From: Phaffia rhodozyma
Lineage: Eukaryota > Basidiomycota > Tremellomycetes > Cystofilobasidiales > Mrakiaceae
Direction: 5' to 3'
Assembly (NCBI GenBank): GCA_014706385.1
Contig: JACGZH010000006.1
Coordinates: 620,001 to 684,000 of the forward strand
DNA length: 64,000 bases
Shown here piece by piece: positions 49,843 to 59,274 of the stretch. Made by a program: the position numbers and the translations under genes. The notes below the pieces were generated by a model. The model made no database searches. It was not told the DNA's origin and saw only the letters and a program-made list of their open reading frames with translations. Position 1 is the first letter of the stretch. Every line of letters begins with the position of its first letter.

Positions 49843-50492
49843 CTTGAAAGAGATCTGAAAAAAAGAGAAGGGAAGGGGACCGGAAGGGAAAGTAGAAGAG
49901 AAAGGAGGTGGGTGGTGGAAAAGGGAAGGGAAAAGAAAAGAAAGACAGGCGAGCCAAATGGAAACAAATCAGAACAATAATTTTTGTCTAGGTTCGGGAG
50001 CAAGCGTCTGATCGGATGTATTATCGCCGCCCTTGTGACGGACTCGACTGCGCTTGTGAGAGGAATAGTTGACCCGGCCAGTCATCAGATGACGACAGAA
50101 AGACAACAACCAGATAATAGAGAACAAAAATTGATACATGTTATAGCAAAACGAATGCAAAGGCCATAAAAAAGTAGACCGCAAGAGTAAGAGAGTATGA
50201 TGGATGATCAGAAGAACAAGATAAGGAAACAAAAAATGAGGAACGAGAAAGAGGCATATAAGAAAGAGAAAGCATTCCCCAAACGTGTGCAATGAACACC
50301 ATAAGAATGAATTAGAAGGATCAAGTGATTCAAACATGGCGCTCTGTGGGAAAGACTGATTGAAGACATCTCAAACCTAGCCAAAAACTAAACATTCACA
50401 AAAGGAGAGGAAGGCCATCAGAGAAATAAGCAGGGTGCAATATCCGCTCTTTGGCTGAGAGCCTTGTACAATGAGAACGTACCGGAATATCA
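49843..50492. other. Intergenic, tandem minus-strand genes
   Basis: This is the promoter and leader of the two-RRM gene plus the 3' flank of the RING gene. The 80 bases next to 49842 are strongly purine-rich on the plus strand (CT-rich leader on the minus strand). No gene is recognised. Confidence 0.45.
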
Positions 50493-53406
50493 TCAACAAT
50501 GCTTAGGAGAATTTTGGTCCACCGTCATTGGTCCTGCCTCATTGATACTAGACTTCCAAATCTTCTTATCGATGGATCCGAGCGCTTTACAGCCCGTGAT
50601 CAGACAGGAAATGTCAACTCTACCTTCCTCTTCATTTACTTGAAGCCGATCGCCTACAGTCTCAACTTGGGGTCGGAAGCATTCTTCATGAAACTCGTGC
50701 TCGCACGTTTTAAGAATAGCATCTCTATCCCCCGGTTTAGACAGAGAAAACATCAGTCTCGGATCGGGTGTTGGATCCTCTTCACTGGGTCCAAAGATAC
50801 AAGAAGGCATGGAACAGCGGAGGTGATGGCGTCTCTCCAGAGACAGCAAGTGCTCAAGCAGAGTCAACCGAGCCGGAGGTGGGACATATGTCAACTCTGA
50901 AGAAGGATTTGTTGGGGTTGGAGTTTCTGATTCGGCAGACAACGCAAACGGGTTGGCAATACTTAGAAGAGAACGAGGAGATGGATGTGTAGATGTATCA
51001 GGAGTGGATGCGGTGATGGTCGTGCTAGGATTTGACTCAGACGGTGTGCCTGGTCTTGAAGAACTTGGTGTAGAATTTCGAGAATACGGATGAGGCCTGA
51101 CCAAAGACCCAGCAGAAGGAATCTGTGCAGTAGAGGTAGTAGGTGTCCGAGTGCCGAATGCTCCTCTACGAAGGAAGGGGTTCCGATGATTGATTCGACT
51201 GGTGTTCAAAGTGGTAGAAAGAGGATCGAGGTCGAATCTACACAGGAGGGACAGGACAGTTTGAGGTCACAAGCTGAATAATAGGAGCTTATTGGAAAGG
51301 AGGCGCAAAACTCCGACACTTACCGGCATGATGGACAATTTGTATGTGTTGATAACCATGGTAAAAGACAATTTTCGTGATACGCATGAGAGCAAGGCTG
51401 TAAGAAATCCAAAAGAGGGAAGAGCGTGGTGATCAGGTTTCATGGATAAACAGTTTTATTTTTATGTATTTGAAGACGAAAACAAAGACTCACCAGAGAT
51501 CTGACATCTCCTTCCTCGTCGTCTAACAAGCTTTCCATGCAGACCGCGCATCTTGCTCCCTGCCTGTCCACTTCAGCGACACCATCGGTTCCCTCATCTA
51601 GCCTGTGCACCCTATCTAGCCTCTTGAGCAACGCCTTCGAGGGTTTGTCCAACGCATTTACCAACTCGGCCGCTCGAACCGGATCAGGAGCCTTGTCTTC
51701 CATCGGCGGCGGGCCGCCAAAGGAAACGGCGATGATGAAACTAGGTTGACCTCTGTTAGGTTGAGATGGATCTATCGGGTCTGATCGTTCAACGGACCCT
51801 GGCGAGGAAGGAAAGGGAAGCCGAGAGAATAATCGACTGAGGAAAAGATTCAGGTTTGGCGGCATAGGTGGTCGACCTTGAAGAGATGGTTGGGTAGGAT
51901 CGTCAGGAGCGGAGTTTACCGTTGGACCTTCGGCGTTCGGATTGGCGGTTGACTCATCCGCGGTGGGCTGAGGTGATCCGGAAGACCCTATCGATTGGAA
52001 TATCGATGATAGAAGGGGTTGTGTTAAGAAAGGCATAGGGTGTACTGATGGGGTTGCGTTCTCTCCGACAGGGTTGGAACCAGCATTAGAATTTCGTGAC
52101 GTATTAGGAGCAGATGTAGACGGTGGAATCACAGGTGGATTTAGCCCGCCGAACATCTGAGATGTGGCCCGCATCACGTCGTCTTGTAGTGTAGGTACTA
52201 TCGGTTGTTGATCCGGATTTGCTCCAGGTGCTGCGGCCGGGATCTGTTCCCAGACAGATGATGAAGCAAAGAGATGAGCAAGCCGAAACAGATATGACTG
52301 TTCATTCATAATTGAGAAGAACTCTTACGGAATTTGAACTATCTGTTTCAGAAGTAAAGGGTCGAGGAACCGCAGAGCCATTGAAACCTCCGAGGAATAT
52401 GGGTGGAAGCATATTAATGGATGATGGAGGCGCCAGTGCGTCTTCCTGTCAGTCAAAGTGATCGCCGTAAGCAAACGAATCACGGATTCAAGAGGGGAAA
52501 AGCGAAAGAATGAAGAAACGACTAACTGGGGGGTTAGCTGGTCGTTCATATCCATTAGAAGGGCTGTTTGAAGGTGCCCGTTCCAGCTCCCTACCTGTCG
52601 GCTGATTGGCAAAGAAACTGGGAGGCAGAAACGAGAGCATTCCTCCAAAACTCGGCAAACGAGATGGTTGGGGACGAGAGCCTGGAGCTGGAGTAGAAGT
52701 AGGACCAGAATGAGAGGGAGGGTCGACATTCGCGGCTGGTTGTGTTGAAGCCAAAGAAGAGCCGGAAGGTGGGTTGGACGGGTTTGCGCTCAGTGCAGGC
52801 TCGGTTGATGGAGCGGTCGAACCAGGAGTAGCTTGTGGCGATGAGTTCTCCCAGGAACCCTGTTCAGAGGATTTCAGGATGTCAATACTTGATCAAGTCC
52901 TGAACCGGACAGATGAGTCAAAACTCAATGATGCATCGACGAAGATAACTTACAAACATCATATTTGCCATGCGCATCATATCTGCCTCGCTTCCAGGTG
53001 CTCCTTCATCGTCAACAGCCATGTCCTCCTCCGGGCCACTCTCGAAAATGAACTCGAATGTGAACTCAGAGGATTGCTGATTTCCGTTTTGAGGGATTTC
53101 GGGATCTCCTGGCCGCCTAGGTTGGTTGGTGTTGAACTCGGGTAGCTGCAGAGGTGATGTCGATGGGGCGCCCGTTGGGGGTGCGAGACCCATTTGAAGC
53201 AGGGCCTGCATAAATCGAGCTCGACCCTCACTTATATCATCCTGAGACATCATCATATTACGAACATTAGAGGACTCAGTTGATGCCGGTACGCGAGGAC
53301 GTTCCTGTTCTCCGGCAGCAAGCGACGAGGCCGAAGCCTGTGGAGAATCAATCGAAGGTGAAGGAATTGTAGGACTAGGAGGATCTGGAGGTGATTGATC
53401 CGACAT
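50493..53406 (-). CDS. RING-H2 E3 ubiquitin ligase with second Cys/His cluster
   Basis: Six minus-strand exons (53406–52954, 52859–52527, 52445–52329, 52243–51494, 51397–51324, 51237–50493) encode 823 residues. The first 500 are Pro/Ser/Asn-rich and disordered, with a helical patch [17 protein letters not shown]. The RING-H2 finger (about 535–580) is complete: CAVCMESL, then [15 protein letters not shown], then CPSCR, giving C3H2C3 zinc binding; it recruits an E2 to pass on ubiquitin. Just before it lies a charged helix. The C terminus (about 735–800) carries another set, [15 protein letters not shown] and CLITGC, spaced like a degenerate RING. The intron between the two RING halves is 96 nt. 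The substrate is unknown. Confidence 0.92.
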
Positions 53407-53828
53407 GGCGAAGAGAATATATTATGTGAATCCGATGACAAAAACTGGTCTTTTTGAATTTAAATGGTGCTCAGGACCGGTTGTAGATGAGCTCTTTGGA
53501 AAAGAAGATGTGTTAATGCTGGCTGGGTGGACGAATGAGTCGACGGACGACGTAGGATGTGGCACCAAACCAAGCGAAAACGGCGGTTCAATCTGGCGAT
53601 TGTGCGTTGGCGTAGTCGCAAAGATAGGGGTTTGCTGATGTCAGCCGAAGTCAGTCTGACGTCAGTCTGAGATAACCCTAACTTGCTTGTTCGACTAAAT
53701 AGTCCACTCAAGTCGTCTCACCCGGGTTCTCCGATAACTCGCCTTACGTCTTCGATGATGTGCGGAAGACTATACTGTGTATTTTTATTCAATACATCAT
53801 AATAATTTATACAACGAAGCATCATTGA
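53407..53828. other. Intergenic, tandem minus-strand genes
   Basis: This is the promoter of the RING gene and the 3' flank of the EMC8-like gene. GAAGTCAGTCTGACGTCAGTCTGA near 53647–53671 contains a duplicated GTCAGTCTGA with TGACGTCA in it, a CRE/ATF-type palindrome about 250 bases before the RING start. Confidence 0.55.
53656..53663. promoter_or_regulatory. TGACGTCA palindrome (CRE/ATF-type site)
   Basis: A perfect consensus for bZIP factors of the CREB/ATF class lies about 250 bases upstream of the RING E3 start codon on the minus strand, between two copies of GTCAGTCTGA. Binding is inference. Confidence 0.5.
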
Positions 53829-54890
53829 TCATGCCCAGCCTGTGATGGCTTTCGAGTTTGTGAGCCAGTCAACAGTGCTACGATTATGAGCGAGCCAACA
53901 GATATTAAGGTGAATCATATTCCATAAGTCAACATGCCGCTCAATTTGATCAGAAAGCATCCGCTTGGGAGAAGGATTTGATGAATGGACATACACGTCT
54001 TCTAGATGTGCGTCAAAGTCACCGAATGTTTTGAACGCTCCCTCTTGAACAGCTTTCTTTGCGTCCGAAGGGCTTGTTGGACGTTGGAGGATTAGAATTT
54101 CTGGTGACCCTGTCACCGACCATGTAGAGTTTGATGCGGAGACCAAGGCCTGTATCGATCCATTTAGAGCGTTAAGCACGGCGTGCGGTTTTAAACGTAC
54201 AGAACACTATCAGTTTGTTTCTTTATGGAATGAACGGTAAAGAGGAGAGCGCCGCACCTTGAGGGTATTTTCAGATCCATTCAACTTTTCGTTGTCAATC
54301 TGAATTTTTGAAATTTATAAACCATAACCATGGAATAGATCCTGAGCATATGTCTGCGTGCCGAATGAAGACAGGGCCAGACTGACCATCAAAACGACCG
54401 CTTGCGGAAACCGCGATTTGATTGAATTGGCTACTTTAACTCCTACTGTCGAGAGCTCTCCATCTTGGAGACGCTCGTTACCCTGATAAAATCCGACAAT
54501 ACGGAGTCCCTTTGATGAAGCATGGTACTCTGCCTAAAACGTTTAACACGCCCACAATATCAATCGTTCCGGTAACAAGGTAGGTCAACACGGCCAACAA
54601 AGATAGATACATATGGATGAACCAGCAAACCATTTCTAATCCAACCTCCATCGAGGGACTGAGAGAGGTCCAATGGTGAAGTAGAGGCACACTATCCGTG
54701 ATGTTGACTTCTGATCCAGATGCAGAACCTAAGAGAACACCGTTGACGAGAGATGACGGATACTGACGTGAAAGAAGGATTGATTCGATTAGATCTGATT
54801 TCATGAGAATCAAAGGAGCGACCTCACCTTTGCTGCATGAAGAACAATCTTGAGATAGGCCAGATGAGCTAGTTGATAAGTATTGAACAT
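53829..54890 (-). CDS. ER membrane protein complex subunit 8/9 homologue
   Basis: Five minus-strand exons (54890–54828, 54762–54631, 54533–54387, 54299–54258, 54149–53829) encode 234 residues. The start AYLKIVLHAAKYPSSLVNGV then LLGSASGSE matches the EMC8/9 (UPF0172) signature, followed by DSVPLLHHWTSLSPSMEVGL, GLRIVGFYQGNERLQDG and a late GAFKTFGDFDAHLEDV. The fold is MPN-like but has no zinc-binding JAMM residues, so it is structural. In animals and fungi the subunit sits on the cytosolic side of the EMC, which inserts membrane proteins into the ER. The last 45 residues (DLWNMIHLNICWLAHNRSTV) extend past the usual end of the family. Confidence in the family is high; 8 versus 9 cannot be told apart. 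Confidence 0.87.
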
Positions 54891-55098
54891 ATTCACGAGA
54901 AGTCTTGTATGCTGATGGTGTCGTCTGTCGTCAAAAGATGGAAATGGAAGAGAGAAAGGCTACAGAAGAAACAAAACCGCCTGCTGCGCATTTTGGCCCC
55001 AAGAGATCGAGTGCCATCTCTTTTTCTCTTCTCCTCTCCCCTCTTCCTCTTCACAATCACCCCATTCCTCACTTTTGTATCTTGATATCCATAACAAC
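54891..55098. promoter_or_regulatory. Divergent promoter (EMC8-like / RRM gene)
   Basis: Only 208 bases separate start codons on opposite strands. The last 80 bases before 55099 are a CT-rich leader with repeated TTCCTC/TTCTCTTC units. Confidence 0.55.
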
Positions 55099-56756
55099 AT
55101 GAGCAAAATCTACGTCGGTCAGTTCTCTATTATCTACAGGCGAATATAGATACCATATACGTCCTTTTCTTTCTTCTCTTCTTTGCTTTCGCTCTTTTTG
55201 GCTTAGATGAAGTGACCCACGGTGATGAATGAAGAGATGGCGGTAGTCAGCTTATTGACGAAGAACGACATCTAGCCACCTTCATTTACTCTCTCGATCG
55301 CGTCTTCATTAATATATTCAAATACGGCCGCTAACATGGATACCAGGATGAAGATGCTTGAGGGCGGATGGAGCTGAGATGGGACTGTTGATGTATCCGA
55401 TTAGATCGATGGTAGTGGAATACAAACGCTGACGTTTTTGTCGATTTGCGCATTGTCCTTTGACACTCATAGGAAACCTAAGCTGGAACACCTCGGAGGA
55501 TATTCTGAGCCAGGTCAGTATCACCAGTCTCATGATCTCGCGGAATCCTTCCCTATTTAAGTAGGCTTTGGTACTGATCTCGCTTGCGTGCTCCCCATTT
55601 TTTCTATGGTCGTTTCCCTCTGGTTGTATCTACAGGCCTTCTCCAACTTTGGAACAGTCATCGATGTTCGCATAGTCTCTCTGAAAAGTGTTTCGTTCTC
55701 CGTCTGATTCATCGTCTGATTTCTTCTTTTGCGATTTACTTGTGTCCTATGACATATCTTCCGTTTGACTCGGCCGTACATGCTCTCCGTCTCATACTTT
55801 GTATGGCTCGTTCGCATCTACATGGCATGTTCTGTGTTACTGTTGTGGTTCATCCGTTTGGCCATTGTGCTGCCTTCAATTACAATTCTGGTCCTCACGT
55901 TCACAAAACTTAAAGTGCATTGTCATGAAGGATCGAGAGACGGGCAAGTCCCGAGGATTCGGGTTTGTTGTGAGTTTTCTTTCGTCGCGTCTGAACGTAC
56001 ACTCTTTGGGTGCATAGCGATGTTACCTTTCTTGGCTAACCTCGTGTGTGTGCCCGATGGGAATGAATTTAGACTTACCAAACTGATGGTGAAGCTCAAG
56101 CTGCTATCAACGGCTTGAATGACCAGGATCTTGACGGACGACGTATTCGGGTTAGTCCCTGAATTATCATATTCATCGCAGAGTTATCCTAAAAGATATC
56201 TATTTTTAACTTAATAGGTGAACTTGGCCAACTCTAAGCCTGGAGGTGAGTAGTATCTACCATCGATCGCTAGTGCTATTCATGGTCTTGACTGATCAAC
56301 CAAATTATCTTGAACTAGGAGGAGGAGGGGGAGGATATGGTGGAGGAGGAGGGGGAGGATACGGAGGAGGAGGAGGAGGATATGGTGGTGGCGGATATGG
56401 TGGAGGAGGGTACGGAGGACAGGGTGGATACGGAGGACAGGGCGGATACGGCCAGCCACAGTTCGGTCAGCAGCAGTTTGGTCAGCAGGCTGGAGGTAAG
56501 TGATCTTCCTTTGTATCTGTCGTCTAAATCCTTCCTCTGCATACCAAAATTCTTATTCTCAATTCCATCGAACAGGTTATGGTGACCAGGGATATGGTCA
56601 GACCGGGTACGGTGGGCAGGGAGGATGTGAGTGTAATCATACCTCCAACCTTTTTCTTTCCATATAAGGAGCATTTTCTGACACCATTTTCTGTTCTCTT
56701 CTCATCCAGACGGTCAGCCGCAGCAGCAACAGCCCTACGGTGGACAGGGGTATTAA
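55099..56756 (+). CDS. Glycine-rich RNA-binding protein with one RRM
   Basis: Nine exons (55099–55117, 55473–55513, 55636–55665, 55916–55969, 56073–56150, 56218–56245, 56319–56495, 56576–56626, 56710–56756) give 174 residues. One RRM (2–82) has RNP2 IYVGNLSW and RNP1 SRGFGFVTY. The rest is a Gly/Tyr/Gln tail built of GGGYGGGG and GGQGGYG units. This is the layout of plant GRP7 and animal CIRBP/RBM3, which bind and stabilise RNA in cold or stress; a role in this fungus is inference. Introns of 355 nt (55118–55472) and 250 nt (55666–55915) are long for this window; long first introns in such genes often take part in autoregulated splicing. It shares intron positions with the two-RRM gene at 48036. 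Confidence 0.94.
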
Positions 56757-57145
56757 ATGTCTTGAATACTGGAACGCCGTTTCTCGGTTAACATCTCCTT
56801 TCATCCCTTCCTTCCAGTTCTTACCTCTATATCTTCTGTCAGGTTGCTCATCAGTACGCTCTCGTGTAATAGTGTAGCCAGCCATGTTATGTCTCTCTCT
56901 GTGTGAAAAGTACCAAACCAACATCTATAAGCGAGTAGTAGGGTATTAAAAGCGACAGTGCTAAATTTGAATTTGTCATCGGCTATCGATTATTCCGGGA
57001 TTTATGATTGATGACGCAGCCAAATCTGGCATTCGTATTTAACATGAAAAACATGATTCATCATTTGGATCTTTTGATTATCTTGCCTGCACTTTGTTCA
57101 GCTACTGCTCCTCTCATCTTCAGTCCAAACAGTTATAAGAAATCT
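56757..57145. other. Intergenic, tandem genes
   Basis: This is the 3' flank of the RRM gene and the promoter of the oxidoreductase gene. The frame of the next gene stays open upstream to an ATG at 57011, which could add about 45 residues, so a longer or alternative N terminus is possible. Confidence 0.45.
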
Positions 57146-58935
57146 ATGTCTGCCTCCTCAGAGACTATGCGAGCCGTTCGAATCAAGGGCGAGGCCGGAC
57201 CGCCCTCGGCGTTATACATTGGAGAGTATGAGAAACCATCACCCAAAGAAGGCCAGATATTGGTTAAGGTATGTAGGCACTTGCTCGTGTTTGATAGACG
57301 ATACATGCTGTGAAATCTCACCTGGTCTATACTCTTCTCGGTCAATGAACGATGTATGACTTGCAGATCAGAGCGATTGGGGTGAACCGAATGGACAGTC
57401 TGCAACGAATGGGCAAAGTGAGTCGGTTTGTGTATCCGGTTCGGAGCCTTGGAAATAGTTGCTTTAACCGAGGTGATCTATTGTTCGTCTGAATTTTACA
57501 GTACCCGCTTCCTCCTCAAGCTGGACCGATCCTGGGAGTCGAGTTCTCTGGTCATGTAGAACAATCTAAGAGTGACAAATGGACAAAGGGCCAGGAGGTT
57601 TTCGGTCTGGCATACGGCGTACGTTTGATTGTCTTTCTCAGCTTATTTATAGCCAGATCTTGTCCGTATCGCAAGTATTCACCCTCGAAGTTGGTCCATC
57701 AACGACATAGGGAGCCTATGCGGAGTTCATCGCGATATCGGGAGATATGGTCCTTCAGAAGCCTGAGTACTTGTCACATTCTCAGGCGGCAGGTATTTTA
57801 GAGGTCTTTCTTACCGGTACGACGAACTATCCAGCCATCTTCTTTCTTGATCTCACACCACGCCATAGTTTGGAACGATGAGCCTAACTGTTCTATCTCA
57901 TTGACATTGATGCTTCAAGCATACCAAGCGCTCGAAGTCCTTGGTGAGCTAAAGCCAGAGGAATCTGTTCTAATTCACGCCGGTGCTAGTTCAGTGGGCA
58001 TCGCTGCAAACCAGCTGGCACCTATCTTAGGAGCCACTAAGGTGTTTACTACTGCTGGGTCTCAGGAGAAGTTAGATGCTTTACTGCATCTCAAAAGTCC
58101 TCCTACGAGAGGAATCAATTACAAGACGGAGAACTTTGAGGAGATCGTGTTGAAGGAGACGAATAATCAGGGTGTAAACTTGGTGTGTGTTTCCATCTCT
58201 CATCTCCAGCCTCGAGGGAGTGCTGACTGAGGATTATGGTTTGAACAAAATGTTAGATCATCGATTTCATCGGGAAGGTAGGCCATCCCAATCTAATTTA
58301 TCTCCGTCTAACATGTGTCTTGACTTGACCAAGAGTGAACTTTGTAGGATTATTTGGAGAAAAACATCAACTCGCTGGCCAAGGATGGTCGAATGATCTG
58401 CCTAGGTGCCATGAGTGGGCAAGTCCATACAGCCCTTTCTTTACTACTTTTGGAATCGTTTGACTAACTACTGTGTTTGATCCTGCAGCGCCGAGGCCAA
58501 CGTCTCTATCGGAAAGATTATCTACAAGCGCCTCCGGATCCAGGGATCGAGTACCTCCTTCTTATTGGTCTCTAACAACATGGTATATCTCATGCTGATC
58601 AGACTGTTCACTTCATCAACAGCGCTGCGATCTCGAGATCCGTCCTATCAATCGAACCTTGTTGCCCGATTCAACAAGGATTGTATGTCCCATTTCGTGC
58701 CTGATGGCGAACTTCAATCGATCGTCAACAAAGAGTTGGATTGGAGCAAAGTCATTGAGGCTCATGAGATGTTGGATGCCAACCAGAACATTGGAAAGGT
58801 ACGTTCTCATTTAGTCAACCACATCTCGTACATCTTTGTTAGATTCTTCTTCGCTTCACTGATAACTCTATGCCTCTTTCATATATGCATGGATGCCTTA
58901 ATCCATCATAGATCATCCTTACCATTCCAGAGTAA
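57146..58935 (+). CDS. NAD(P)H:quinone oxidoreductase, PIG3/zeta-crystallin type
   Basis: Ten exons (57146–57268, 57367–57417, 57502–57618, 57711–57816, 57920–58182, 58257–58277, 58348–58418, 58489–58550, 58623–58798, 58912–58935) give 337 residues. It is a zinc-free medium-chain dehydrogenase: the GroES-like half has MRAVRIKGEAGPPSALYIGE, AIGVNRMDSLQRMGKYPLPP and GPILGVEFSGHV; the hinge is ILEVFLTAYQAL; the Rossmann half has VLIHAGASSVGIAANQLA, IIDFIGKDYLEKN and GRMICLGAMSG. The C-terminal IQGSTLRSRD is typical of TP53I3-like quinone reductases, which reduce quinones with NADPH. The seventh intron (58419–58488) begins GCAAGT, and only this GC–AG junction restores GAMSGAEAN. An in-frame ATG at 57011 might give a longer form. 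Confidence 0.92.
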
Positions 58936-59274
58936 CGACGGTTTGGCTGTGTTGACGTAGAAGAGTATGTCTATGTACAGGACCGGTTATACAAAGGTAA
59001 CTTGAGATATGATAATATGCTGGTTTCTCCAAGAGATACGTTGTACAAAGCCGAACAGATACAAGAGCATGAGAAAGATCTGGTCGCGTGAATGGAGTGA
59101 CCTCGAGACGCGGTCGGGTTCGGCAAACATAAATAGCCGAGTTGTTCGAGTCGACCAGAGAATACACTTAGAAGGCTCAACGAATCAACATCATTCTCTT
59201 TCAAACCAGATCTCATCCTTCCTGATATTCGCTCGATCACGTACACATAATCATACACAAGGAACATTATCACA
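58936..59274. other. Intergenic, tandem genes
   Basis: This is the 3' flank of the oxidoreductase and the promoter of the cytochrome b5–ACAD fusion gene. A CATAAATAG TATA-like stretch lies at about 59128. No gene is recognised. Confidence 0.45.
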
